From contig NZ_JAATVY010000026.1 of the NCBI RefSeq assembly GCF_011947195.1, positions 20,960 to 84,959 on the forward strand: 64,000 bases of DNA, read 5' to 3'. Position 1 is the first letter of the stretch, and each line of letters starts with the position of its first letter. Below, piece after piece: positions 8,803 to 17,167 of the stretch. Position numbers and translations under genes: made by a program. A model generated the notes under the pieces. It was not told the origin of the DNA. It saw only the letters and a program-made list of their open reading frames with translations, and did no database searches. Source of the DNA: Planosporangium thailandense. GTDB taxonomy: Bacteria; Actinomycetota; Actinomycetes; Mycobacteriales; Micromonosporaceae.

Positions 8803-9186
8803 ATGGACACCGACGCCGCTGCCCAGGGGAAGCCGACTCTGCAGATCGGAGTCGAGCCGGTCGGGCGTGGCGAGGTCACCGTGTCGGTGCGCGGTGAGCT
8901 CGACTGCGCGACCAACGGCCAGCTTCGCGCTGCGCTGACCGAGCTGCTCAACCGCGGTGGGCTCACCGCCATCGGCCTCGACCTCCGTGGTCTGGAGTTC
9001 ATCGACTCCACCGGAATCGGCACCCTCGTCGTGGCGCAGCGTATCTGTCGCGAGATGGGTGTCCGGCTGCGCCTGACCGCTGTCAACGCGTTCGCGGCGC
9101 GTGTTCTCGGCGTGGTCGGCGTCGATGCCGCGCTCGGGCTTCCGGCGACCGCCACTGACGCAGCCGCTCTCGTCGGGGCCGACTAG
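8803..9186 (+). CDS. STAS-domain anti-sigma factor antagonist, 127 aa
   Basis: A well-formed RsbV/SpoIIAA-type protein: GELDCATNGQLRAAL is the typical first strand and helix, and FIDSTGIGTLVVAQR contains the presumed phosphorylated serine near residue 70. I chose ATG 8803 because the conserved domain begins about 20 residues later and the longer open frame upstream is Arg-rich and unlike protein. The family normally frees a sigma factor by binding its anti-sigma kinase. No kinase or sigma gene is next to it. Confidence 0.86.
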   Translation: MDTDAAAQGKPTLQIGVEPVGRGEVTVSVRGELDCATNGQLRAALTELLNRGGLTAIGLDLRGLEFIDSTGIGTLVVAQRICREMGVRLRLTAVNAFAARVLGVVGVDAALGLPATATDAAALVGAD

Positions 9187-9437
9187 GGCGGGTCCCCGGG
9201 CCGCACCGTTTCTGACACAGGCCCTACGCGCCGTTTAGTCGACCGATCACGGGGCAGAGGTCACGAGCGTTCATTCCGGCGCGGCGTGGGAGGCTGGAAC
9301 GGCCGGACCGGCTCCGGACCGGTGACCTCCTCTATGGACAGTACGGCGCGGAACGTGCTGCTCGCCGCCCGGCGCAGAGCGCGTAGCGTCAGCGGTACGG
9401 CCGGCGCGCCGTCCCCGACGTACGGGCAGCCGCGCGG

Positions 9438-9824
9438 TCAGCGCTGCCGGTGGGAGAGGTCCATCAGGTCGCCGAACTCCCGCGGGAGTTGCGACATGAC
9501 GTCCCGGAACTCCTTGTGCCCGACGGCGTCGTGCATGGCCTGCAGGACCGAGCCGATGCCCCGTTCGGCGATGGCGCGCGGGACGCCGGCCCGGCCGGCG
9601 ACCCGGTCCACGAACTCGTCCAGGGGGAAGTCGGGCGCCGGCTCCTGACCCTTGATCAGTAAGGCCCGGAACTGGTCGGGCAGGTGGGCGGGCAGATCGT
9701 CCGCCTCGCCGGCGGTGAGCCGCTCGGCCAGCGTGCGTAGCGTCGCCTCGGTCAGAGCCCTGGCCTGATCCTCGGGAACGCCCGCGCGCTCCGCTACCTT
9801 GTCGATGAACGCCAACTCCGCCAT
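9438..9824 (-). CDS. DUF2267 domain protein
   Basis: A 128-residue acidic helical protein that matches the DUF2267 layout: two similar halves, each starting with a helix like FIDKVAERAGVPEDQAR (about residues 6-22) and FVDRVAGRAGVPRAIAE (about residues 71-87), and a central HLPDQFRALL segment. The family is widespread in actinobacteria, often beside stress genes, and has no known activity. It is flanked by 250 bp and 130 bp of non-coding sequence and appears monocistronic. Confidence 0.82.
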   Translation of the reverse strand: MAELAFIDKVAERAGVPEDQARALTEATLRTLAERLTAGEADDLPAHLPDQFRALLIKGQEPAPDFPLDEFVDRVAGRAGVPRAIAERGIGSVLQAMHDAVGHKEFRDVMSQLPREFGDLMDLSHRQR

Positions 9825-9952
9825 GGTGACCGCCCCGTCCGGCGTCCTGTCGCGTCCTGTCCGAACCCGTCGTGTCCCGCCCGAAGCAGAGCCGTCTACC
9901 CGCGCGGCGCTGTCGCAAACCGGCTCGCGTACCCCGTGCGGTCAGCGGATGG

Positions 9953-10984
9953 TCACGATGAGCCGGCCATGAGTTGCCGGGTGACGTCGGCGCAGACGTT
10001 CGCGCCGTACGCCAGGCCCCGCGAGCCGTCGTAGCGGGCGAGGACGGAGAGGATCCACTTGTCCTGCACGGCGAGGCAGGCGACATGCCACTGGCCCTCG
10101 TCATAGATCAGGGTCCAGCCGTTCTTGATCGCGGTCGTACCCGCGACGTTGGCGGGGAGCGCGTCGACGATCCCGAAGCGGCCCTCGCCCCGGACCTGCC
10201 GCATCTGGTCGAGGATCCATGCCGTCCAGTTCGGGCCGGCGGCGCGGCCGTCGGCGACGCACAGGCCGAGACGGGTCGCATCGGCGGCCGTGATCTGGGT
10301 CTTGCTCCACCAGCCGTCGACCATCGTGGTGTTCGTGAGGCCGCACATGGAGATCATGCGGTCGACGACGTCGTCGCCGCCGTCGAGTCGGTAGATGTCC
10401 TCGGCCGCCTGGTCGTCGCTGTCGCGGATCATCGTGGTCAGCTCGTCGAGCCGCTGCTGGCTGGGTGCGTTGCCGGCGGCGGCCTGGCGGCGCAGGTAGT
10501 CGCTGGAGATCCAGATCTTGATCATCGACTCGGTGGTGCTGGTTTCGGTGGCGTCGTTCGCCGAACCACTGATGGCGCCGGTGGTGCGGTCCATGAGCGC
10601 CCAGGAGAAGAAGCCGTCGACGTTGACGTTCACCGGTCCGGCCGTGAGCCGGACGCCGGGGGTGGCCGTCGGGGACGGGGCGGCCGCCGATGGCGCGTCG
10701 GCCGCCGCGGACGTACCGACGCCCGCCGGTGTCTTCGCCGCCGCGTTCGCCGCCGACGAGGTGAGGTGGTACGCGGCCAGGATCGACGCCGTGGTGCTCA
10801 GGATGAGAAGGGCGGCCAGCGCGAACCGACCCGGACCCCGACCGCGTCGGGGTCGTGCCGCGGGTGCCCCGCTGGCGGTGGGCGGGCTGACGGGGGCTGC
10901 CGCCGCCTGGGAGCGGTAGACGGTGCCACTGGTGGTGGGTGGGCGGTTCGTCCGCTGGGGGGTGTTACCGGTCTGCTCGTTCAC
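9953..10984 (-). CDS. Membrane-anchored serine hydrolase (class A beta-lactamase fold)
   Basis: The protein has a cytoplasmic Pro/Arg-rich head, one membrane segment (about residues 53-72), an Ala/Thr/Pro linker and a beta-lactamase-like domain from about residue 117. The nucleophile motif is S153-M-I-K156 (SxxK), followed by RDSDDQAAED in the place of SDN and KNGW in the place of KTG. Substitution of KTG by KNG is common in secreted actinobacterial hydrolases of this type. It is more likely a cell-wall acting or orphan hydrolase than a resistance beta-lactamase. The start is a GTG at 10984. Confidence 0.8.
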   Translation of the reverse strand: MNEQTGNTPQRTNRPPTTSGTVYRSQAAAAPVSPPTASGAPAARPRRGRGPGRFALAALLILSTTASILAAYHLTSSAANAAAKTPAGVGTSAAADAPSAAAPSPTATPGVRLTAGPVNVNVDGFFSWALMDRTTGAISGSANDATETSTTESMIKIWISSDYLRRQAAAGNAPSQQRLDELTTMIRDSDDQAAEDIYRLDGGDDVVDRMISMCGLTNTTMVDGWWSKTQITAADATRLGLCVADGRAAGPNWTAWILDQMRQVRGEGRFGIVDALPANVAGTTAIKNGWTLIYDEGQWHVACLAVQDKWILSVLARYDGSRGLAYGANVCADVTRQLMAGSS

Positions 10985-11206
10985 AGCTTGTGCTCTTTGC
11001 CGGGTCGTACGCGTGTTGCCACGTTTGAGAGGTATACCGGAAACCTATCCGGACCCTGTCAGGGTGCTGTTCGGAAGTTGTGAAAGTCTCGCGGCCGGCG
11101 GTCCACGGCTTACCAGACCTTTACGTTCGCTTTGCCGGATACAAGCACCGCTCCGGCAGCGTTAGGGGACGTAGCCGTCCGGTACGACGTGGAGGAGTAC
11201 CCACCG

Positions 11207-11650
11207 ATGAGACTGACCCGTAAGGCGTTCGCCGTCGGCGCGATCAGCGCCGGCCTGCTGGCCGCCGGCGCGACCGGCGCCTTCGCCGCCACCGCTGCCA
11301 GCCCCAGCCCGGCGGCATCGACCGGCGGCACCCACAAGACGGTGAACGAGCTCAAGCATCGGGCCGACCAGCGGCTGGACAAGCTGACCGCGCGGGCCAA
11401 CGCGGCGCGGCAGCGGGTGGACGCCAACCAGAAGCTGACCGCCGCGCAGAAGGCGAAGCTCGACGCCGACCTCGACAAGCTCGTCACCGACGCCGCCACC
11501 GCCCGCCACCAGGTGGATGCGGTGACCGACCGGGTGGGCCTGAAGGCGGCCCGCGCGGCGCTGAGGACCGTCCAGGCCGACCGAAGGCAGCTGGTCGCGG
11601 ACCGCAAGGCCGTGAACGCCGCGCGCCACGACCCGACCTCGGGCAGCTGA
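11207..11650 (+). CDS. Small secreted Ala-rich helical protein
   Basis: The 147-residue product begins with a clear Sec signal peptide (basic MRLTRK, then AFAVGAISAGLLAAGATG, cleavage after AFA near residue 27). The mature part is almost entirely charged heptad-like helix (KLTARANAARQRVDANQK; KLDADLDKLVTDAATARHQV) and should form an extended coiled coil or helical bundle. GGAGGAGTACCCACCG precedes ATG 11207, which fixes the start. It lies just before a two-component system on the same strand, a common arrangement for a target or sensor partner, but that link is only inference. Confidence 0.8.
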   Translation: MRLTRKAFAVGAISAGLLAAGATGAFAATAASPSPAASTGGTHKTVNELKHRADQRLDKLTARANAARQRVDANQKLTAAQKAKLDADLDKLVTDAATARHQVDAVTDRVGLKAARAALRTVQADRRQLVADRKAVNAARHDPTSGS

Positions 11651-11760
11651 ACCGACCGGCCCGGCGCCAGGCGCGCCGGGCCCGTTGCCACCCTCGTGAC
11701 CGGCGGCTCGTACATTTTCCAAACCTTGCCCTGATCCGCCGTTGAGATCCGCGGGGCATC

Positions 11761-12468
11761 ATGGGCGGCGTGACCGAGCACGCCGCTGCCAAAGGCCTTG
11801 TCCTCGTCGTCGAGGATGAACGGCCGATCGCCGACCTGGTCCGGCTCTACCTGACGCGTGAGGGTTTCGGCGTGCACGTGGAGCACGACGGAACGGCGGG
11901 CCTGGCGGCGGCGCGCCGGCTGCGGCCGGTGGCGTGCGTCCTCGACATCGCCCTGCCCGGTACGGACGGCACCGACGTGTGCCGGCGCCTGCGCGAGTCG
12001 GGCGACTGGACCCCGGTCATCTTCCTCACCGCCCGTGACGACGAGATCGACCGGATCCTCGGCCTGGAGCTCGGCGGCGACGACTACGTCACCAAGCCGT
12101 TCAGCCCGAGGGAGCTGGTCGCCCGGGTCAAGGCCCTGCTGCGGCGGGCCGCGGGGCCACCCGAGACCGACCGGGTACGCCGGCTCGGACCGGTCACCCT
12201 CGACCCGGGCCGGCGGCTGGCGCTCGTCGACGACGCGCCGGTCACGCTGACGCCGACCGAGTTCGCCCTGCTGGAGCACCTGATGGCCCGGCCGGGGCGG
12301 GTGTTCAGCAGGGAGGAGCTGCTCGCGTCGGTCTGGGGGTACGCGGCAGCCGCCGGCACCCGTACCGTCGACGTGCACGTCGCCCAGCTGCGCGGCAAGC
12401 TCGGCCCGGCGGCGGCGCTGATCCGGACGGTCCGTGGGGCCGGCTACACGGCCGACGAGGTCCGATGA
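11761..12468 (+). CDS. OmpR/PhoB-type response regulator
   Basis: The receiver domain (about residues 12-125) has the acidic pair ED near residue 18, phosphoacceptor D62 in VLDIALPG, the conserved Thr of FLTAR and the Lys of TKPFSP. A winged-helix DNA-binding domain follows (about residues 140-232, with LTPTEFALLEHLM and the recognition helix TVDVHVAQLRGKLG). The stop codon overlaps the start of the histidine kinase gene by 4 bp (ATGA), so the two are co-translated. A GTG at 11770 is an alternative start. Confidence 0.94.
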   Translation: MGGVTEHAAAKGLVLVVEDERPIADLVRLYLTREGFGVHVEHDGTAGLAAARRLRPVACVLDIALPGTDGTDVCRRLRESGDWTPVIFLTARDDEIDRILGLELGGDDYVTKPFSPRELVARVKALLRRAAGPPETDRVRRLGPVTLDPGRRLALVDDAPVTLTPTEFALLEHLMARPGRVFSREELLASVWGYAAAAGTRTVDVHVAQLRGKLGPAAALIRTVRGAGYTADEVR

Positions 12469-13823
12469 TCCGTACCTTCACCGCCCGGTCGATCCTGGTC
12501 ACCTGTGCCACGGCCGTGGTGTCCGTGATCGTGACGGCGGCGGTGGCGCTGCCGGTCGCCGTCACCGCGGCCAACCGCCAGGCGCGTCAGGGCCTGCACG
12601 ACAAGGCGATTCTCACCGGTGACGTGCTGGCGACCGCCAGGCCGGCCGAGCGCGAGACCCTGGTGCGCCGCCTGCGCGGGCAGGGCATCGAGGTGTACAT
12701 GATCCGCCGCGGCGTACCCGATCAGCCGGGTCTGCCGGCGCCCGTCGTCAACCAGGTGGCGGCCGGTGTCGGGGTGGACGGGCGGGCGGTGGTCGGGGGA
12801 CACGCCGTCCTGGTGGCCGGGCGCCCGCTGGCCACCGCCGGCAACGGGGTCGTGCTGACCCGGGCGGTCACCGGTGCGGCCGCGCTGGTCCTGCGGAACC
12901 TGTGGCTCGCGCTCGCGGCCGGTCTGGCCGCCGGACTCGTCGCCGGCGCCCTGCTCGCCCGGCTGGTGGCTACCCCGGTCCGGAACGCGGCCGCGGCCGC
13001 CGCCCGGCTGCGCGCCGGAGACCGGACGGTCCGGCTGGCCGTCCGGCCGCCGACCGAGGTGGCCGAGCTGGCCGAGTCGTTCAACCGGCTCGCCGCGGCC
13101 CTGGCCACGAGCGAGGGGCGCCAGCGGGACTTCCTGCTGTCGGTCTCCCACGAGCTGCGCACGCCGCTGACGACGATCCGCGGGTACGCGGAGGCGCTCG
13201 CCGACGGCGTCGTCGGCGCGGAGGGTGCGCCGAAGGCGGGCCGGACCGTCCTCGATGAGGCCGACCGGCTGGACCGGCTCGTGTCGGACCTGCTCGTGCT
13301 GGCGCGGCTGGAGGCGGCCGACCTGCCGGTCGAGCTGATGCCGGTCGATCTGGCCGACCTGATCGGCTCGGCGGCCGAGGCGTGGGGTGGTCGCTGCGCC
13401 CCGGTCGGCGTGGTGCTGCGTACCGAGCTTCCGGGCACACCCGTCACGGCGCGCACCGATCCGGGACGGGTGCGCCAGGTCGTGGACGGCCTGTGCGAGA
13501 ACGCGCTGCGGGTGGTCCCGGCCGGCGCCCCGCTGGTGCTCGCGGTCCGGGCCGAGCCGGCCGGGGGAGTGGTCGAGGTGCGCGACGGCGGCCCGGGTTT
13601 CACCGACGACGATCTCGCCGTGGCGTTCGAGCGGGGCGCCCTATACCAGCGGTACCGCGGGGTGCGCACGGTCGGCAGCGGACTGGGGCTGGCGCTGGCC
13701 GCACGGCTGGTGCGCCGGCTCGGCGGCACGATCGAGGCGGGCCACGCGCCGGAGGGCGGCGCCCGCTTCACCGTGGTCCTGCCGTACGAGACCGGTGCCT
13801 GGTCCGACCAGACCGGTGCCTAG
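12465..13823 (+). CDS. Sensor histidine kinase
   Basis: A 452-residue kinase with an N-terminal membrane segment (about 8-30), a short extracytoplasmic loop of about 110 residues, a second segment (about 140-165), HAMP, a HisKA domain with H229 in SVSHELRTPLTTIRG and a HATPase domain (N box ENALR, G1 DGGPGF, G2 GSGLGLALAA). It pairs with the response regulator just upstream. Its last codons lie in a 21-bp tandem repeat, and its TAG stop shares bases with the TAG stop of the convergent LysR gene. Confidence 0.93.
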   Translation: MIRTFTARSILVTCATAVVSVIVTAAVALPVAVTAANRQARQGLHDKAILTGDVLATARPAERETLVRRLRGQGIEVYMIRRGVPDQPGLPAPVVNQVAAGVGVDGRAVVGGHAVLVAGRPLATAGNGVVLTRAVTGAAALVLRNLWLALAAGLAAGLVAGALLARLVATPVRNAAAAAARLRAGDRTVRLAVRPPTEVAELAESFNRLAAALATSEGRQRDFLLSVSHELRTPLTTIRGYAEALADGVVGAEGAPKAGRTVLDEADRLDRLVSDLLVLARLEAADLPVELMPVDLADLIGSAAEAWGGRCAPVGVVLRTELPGTPVTARTDPGRVRQVVDGLCENALRVVPAGAPLVLAVRAEPAGGVVEVRDGGPGFTDDDLAVAFERGALYQRYRGVRTVGSGLGLALAARLVRRLGGTIEAGHAPEGGARFTVVLPYETGAWSDQTGA

Positions 13824-13850
13824 TCCGACGAGACCGGTGCCTCGTCGGAC
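13788..13850. repeat. Three 21-bp tandem repeats across two convergent stop codons
   Basis: Three head-to-tail 21-bp units (13788-13808, 13809-13829, 13830-13850) share the core AGACCGGTGCCTNGTC. The middle copy has CTAG, a palindrome that supplies the TAG stop of the histidine kinase on the plus strand (13821-13823) and the TAG stop of the LysR gene on the minus strand (13820-13822). The repeats therefore set the C-terminal ends of both proteins. Confidence 0.88.
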
Positions 13851-14746
13851 GCCCCGGGGGAGACGGTGGCGCGGGCGAACGACGCCGCGAGGGGAGTGAG
13901 CCGGCCGGGTAGCCAGACCGCCCGCAGGTCGCGCCCGAGGTCGAGGCCGGCCACCGGGACCTCGACCAGCGTGCCGGCGGGTACGTCGGCGGCGACCGCG
14001 AGCCGGCTGAGGACGGTGCCGCCCACCTCCGCGCGTACGGCCGCTTTGAGCGCCTCGGTCGAGGTCAGGACCCCGAGCGGCGCGGCCGGGGTCAGGCCGA
14101 GCCCGGCCAGGGCCCGTTCATAGGTACGCCGGGTGCCCGACTCCGGCTCCCGTAGCAGCAGCGGCGTTCGGGCGAGCGTCGCTGCCGGCAACGGCTCGTC
14201 CAGCCGCGCCCACGGGTGGCGCGGGGCGACCACCACGACGAGTTCGTCGCGGGCGATTCGCCGTACCCGCAGCCCGGTGACGTCGAGCGGGCCCTCGATG
14301 AAGCCGACGTCGGCTTCGTGACCGCGCACCCGGGTGAGCACCTCGTCGGAGTTGACCACGGACAGTGCGACGGTCAGGTCGCCCGCGCCCGGCAGCAGGG
14401 CGGGCAGCACGTACTCGGCGATCGTGTAGCTGGCCGCGACGCGCACCTCCTGCCGTTCCGCCGCCTGGAGCGCGGCCGCCTCGGCGGCCACCGCGTCGAG
14501 GGCGGTGAGCGCCTGCCGCGCGAGGCCGACCAGGCGCTGTGCGGCCGGGGTCGGCCGGGAGCCCTGCGGTGTGCGCACGAGCAGGGTGAGACCGAGGCGC
14601 CGTTCGAGCCGGTGCAACGCCTCGCTGGCCGACGGCTGGGCGATGCGGGCGGCCCGCGCGGCGGCGGAGACGCTGCCGGTGTCGACGGTGTCGACCAGCA
14701 GTCGCAGTGCGGTCAGGTCGGCGGCGGCGAGCCGGGGTGGTGCCAT
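13820..14746 (-). CDS. LysR-family transcriptional regulator
   Basis: A 308-residue LTTR. The N-terminal winged helix (about residues 8-66) includes the family signature AARAARIAQPSASEALHRLERRLG, and the effector-binding domain runs from about residue 92. It is transcribed away from a YeiH-type transporter gene with 52 bp between the two starts; in several bacteria a LysR protein (YeiE/CbbR-like) neighbours and controls yeiH, so it probably regulates that gene and itself. An inverted repeat overlaps its start codon. Confidence 0.92.
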   Translation of the reverse strand: MAPPRLAAADLTALRLLVDTVDTGSVSAAARAARIAQPSASEALHRLERRLGLTLLVRTPQGSRPTPAAQRLVGLARQALTALDAVAAEAAALQAAERQEVRVAASYTIAEYVLPALLPGAGDLTVALSVVNSDEVLTRVRGHEADVGFIEGPLDVTGLRVRRIARDELVVVVAPRHPWARLDEPLPAATLARTPLLLREPESGTRRTYERALAGLGLTPAAPLGVLTSTEALKAAVRAEVGGTVLSRLAVAADVPAGTLVEVPVAGLDLGRDLRAVWLPGRLTPLAASFARATVSPGASDEAPVSSD

Positions 14747-14759
14747 AGGTACACCCTAT
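14745..14759. promoter_or_regulatory. Probable LysR operator (T-N11-A)
   Basis: ATAGG-TACAC-CCTAT is a perfect 5-bp inverted repeat that also fits the LTTR T-N11-A pattern (T14746 to A14758). It overlaps the LysR start codon in the 52-bp divergent region before the YeiH-like gene, the usual place for an autoregulatory site. Confidence 0.55.
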
Positions 14760-14798
14760 CGCGCCATATAACACTGCCCCGTATCCGAATCGTCCCGT

Positions 14799-15872
14799 GT
14801 GTCAGAAACTGGGCTCGTGACAACCTCCGTCCCCACCCGTCCGACCATGACCTTCCACGCACCGGTACGCGCGCGTCCGGTCCGGCGCCTCCTGCCGGGG
14901 CTGGCGATCGCCGCCGTGATCGGCTGCCTGGCGACCGGGATCGGGCGCCTACTGCCCGTCGTCGGCGCTCCGGTGATCGCGATCGCGCTCGGTGCGCTGG
15001 CCGGACGGTGGGCACGGGGCGCCGGATGGGCGGTGGCCGCCGGTAGCCGGCTCGCCGGCCGGTACGTCCTGCAGGCCGCGATCGTCGTGTTCGGCGCCGG
15101 CCTGTCGCTGACCTCGGTGCTCCGGGTCGGCGTCGCCTCGCTGCCGGTCATGCTCGGCACGCTCGCCGCGTGCGGGGTCATGGCGCTGGTCGCGGGCCGA
15201 CTGCTGCGCGTGGACGACGACCTGCGGCTGCTCATCGGCGCGGGCACCGGCATCTGCGGCGCGTCGGCGATCGGCGCGGTGGCACCGGTGATCGGCGCGG
15301 GCGAGGCCGCCGTCGGGTACGCGATGTCGACGATCTTCGTCTTCAACGTGGCCGCGGTGATTGTTTTCCCCGTCGTCGGTCATCTGCTCGGCTTGAGCGC
15401 GCACGGCTTCGGGCTGTGGGCCGGCACCGCGATCAACGACACGTCGAGCGTGACGGCCGCCGGGTACGCGTACGGCCCGGCCGCTGGCGACTACGCGATC
15501 GTGGTGAAGCTCTGCCGCTCCCTGATGATCATCCCGGTGGTCCTGGCCGTCTCGGTGCTGCGCCACCGGCGCGGCACGGCGGGGACGCATGCCGCCGGAC
15601 GGCCGCCGGTCCGCCGCCTGGTACCGCCGTTTCTGTTGCTGTTCCTGCTGGCCGCGCTCGCGAACACGGTCGGTGCGGTGCCCCACGACGCCCACGCCGC
15701 GCTCGGCTTCACGGCCACCCTCGGCGTCGCGGTGGCCATGGCGGGTGTGGGGCTGGACCTGCGGCTGGCCGAACTGCGGCGGGCCGGCGTCCGGCCGCTG
15801 CTGCTGGGGGTGGTGCTGTCGGTGACGGTCGCGCTGACCGGGCTCGGGCTGCAGGCGGTCACCGGCCGGTGA
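14799..15872 (+). CDS. YeiH/UPF0324-family membrane transporter (putative sulfate exporter family)
   Basis: A polytopic protein with ten or so hydrophobic segments. The family signature is visible in the central region (GAGTGICGASAIGAVAPVI, then WAGTAINDTSSVTAAGYAYG). Proteins of this family are named putative sulfate exporters, but the substrate has little experimental support. The length of 357 residues matches. GTG codons at 14799 and 14817 and an ATG at 14847 are all possible starts; the hydrophobic core begins about residue 32. Its divergent LysR neighbour is probably its regulator. Confidence 0.88.
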   Translation: MSETGLVTTSVPTRPTMTFHAPVRARPVRRLLPGLAIAAVIGCLATGIGRLLPVVGAPVIAIALGALAGRWARGAGWAVAAGSRLAGRYVLQAAIVVFGAGLSLTSVLRVGVASLPVMLGTLAACGVMALVAGRLLRVDDDLRLLIGAGTGICGASAIGAVAPVIGAGEAAVGYAMSTIFVFNVAAVIVFPVVGHLLGLSAHGFGLWAGTAINDTSSVTAAGYAYGPAAGDYAIVVKLCRSLMIIPVVLAVSVLRHRRGTAGTHAAGRPPVRRLVPPFLLLFLLAALANTVGAVPHDAHAALGFTATLGVAVAMAGVGLDLRLAELRRAGVRPLLLGVVLSVTVALTGLGLQAVTGR

Positions 15873-15917
15873 CCGGTCGCCACCAGCCGGTGATCGGTCG
15901 CCACCGCTCGACAGAGG

Positions 15918-17156
15918 TCAGAGCAGCAGGCCGTTGACCTGGCCGGACCAGCCGTCCAGGATCCGCGCCGGGTCCGTGCCGAGCACGCCGTCGAGCAGCG
16001 TCGCGTACACATCCCGGAAGTCGGTGGTGAACTTCAGGTCGCCGTCGTCGAGGTCGGTCAGGCTGGGCTGGGCGCCGTAGAGCCCGCCACGTACGGGGGT
16101 GCCGAGCACGAACAGGTCCGACGCCGTGCCGTGGTCGGTGCCCTGCGAGGCGTTGGCGCGAACGCGACGACCGAACTCCGAGTAGATCGCCACCACGACG
16201 TCGCGTCCGGCCTCACTGCGGCCCATCCGCTCGACGAACTCCGTGACGGCGGCGTCCAGCTCGGTGAGCTGCTGCTGCTGAGCTTCCTTCTCGTCGGCGT
16301 GCAGGTCGAACCCGCCGAGCGACACCGAGAAGACGCGGGTGGCCACCCCCGCCTCGACACAGCGGGCGACGAGGTCGAACTGCGCGGCCACGGGGCTGCG
16401 CGGAGCGGCACTCGCGGGCTTGGGCGCGGCCTTCCCGCTGGCCGCCGCGCTGCCGCCCGGCGCCGGGGTCGGCGGCAGGTGGGTGACCATGGCGTCGACC
16501 TCGACCAGGTCGGCGTACGCGCGGGCGGCGCGGGCCTGCAGCGGCGGCTCGCCGGGCGCGGTCCGGCCGAACCCGGCGGGCACCGCGGTCGTCGCGTTCG
16601 ACCGGGGTGGGACGGCCGCGCCGGCCGTCGTCGCACCGGCCAGCACGGGCGGCAGCACCGGTTCGAAGGAGACCGCGTGGCGCGGGTCGCCCCCGGTGGC
16701 GTCCAGCCAGCGGCCGAGCCAGCCGGTCGAACCGGGGTGGTCGGGCTGTCCGGTCTGCCAGATGTCCATCGAGCGGAAGTGGCTGTGTTCGGGCTTGGGG
16801 TAGCCGACGCCGCGAACGATCGCCAGCCGGCCGGCGTCGTAGAGCCGCTTGAAGCCCGTCATTCCGGGGTTCAGACCGAGGGAGTTGTCGAGACGGAGCA
16901 CCTCCTCCGGCTTGTAGGCCAGCTCCGGGCGGGCGGTGTGGTAGGCCGGGTCGGCGTACGGGATGACGGTGTTGAGCCCGTCGTTGCCGCCGTACAGCGT
17001 CACCAGCACCAGGGTCCGCGTGTCCGGGTCCGACGGTCGGTCGCCGGCCGTGGCGAGGATGTCGTGGAGTGTGTACGCGGTGGCGCCGGCCGCGAGAGCC
17101 GCTCCACCGACGACTCCGCTGGCGATGAGGAACCGGCGACGGGTGAGCGTGTCCAT
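15918..17156 (-). CDS. DUF1501 family Tat-exported protein
   Basis: The 412-residue protein begins with a twin-arginine signal (TRRRFLIASGVVGGAALAAG). The mature domain has the alkaline-phosphatase-superfamily-like DUF1501 signature: VLVTLYGGNDGLNTVIPY near residue 50, HSHFRSMDIWQTG, and a C-terminal YSEFGRRVRANASQGTDHG region carrying probable metal ligands. The function is unknown; these proteins occur in pairs with DUF1800 proteins, as here, 11 bp downstream of the DUF1800 stop. GAGGAGACACGCC precedes the ATG at 17156 and fixes the start. Confidence 0.9.
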   Translation of the reverse strand: MDTLTRRRFLIASGVVGGAALAAGATAYTLHDILATAGDRPSDPDTRTLVLVTLYGGNDGLNTVIPYADPAYHTARPELAYKPEEVLRLDNSLGLNPGMTGFKRLYDAGRLAIVRGVGYPKPEHSHFRSMDIWQTGQPDHPGSTGWLGRWLDATGGDPRHAVSFEPVLPPVLAGATTAGAAVPPRSNATTAVPAGFGRTAPGEPPLQARAARAYADLVEVDAMVTHLPPTPAPGGSAAASGKAAPKPASAAPRSPVAAQFDLVARCVEAGVATRVFSVSLGGFDLHADEKEAQQQQLTELDAAVTEFVERMGRSEAGRDVVVAIYSEFGRRVRANASQGTDHGTASDLFVLGTPVRGGLYGAQPSLTDLDDGDLKFTTDFRDVYATLLDGVLGTDPARILDGWSGQVNGLLL

Positions 17157-17167
17157 GGCGTGTCTCC

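Noticed and set aside
9187..9437. A possible small gene between the STAS and DUF2267 genes
   Set aside because: Open frames here lack ribosome binding sites and protein-like composition; nothing in the segment could be supported.
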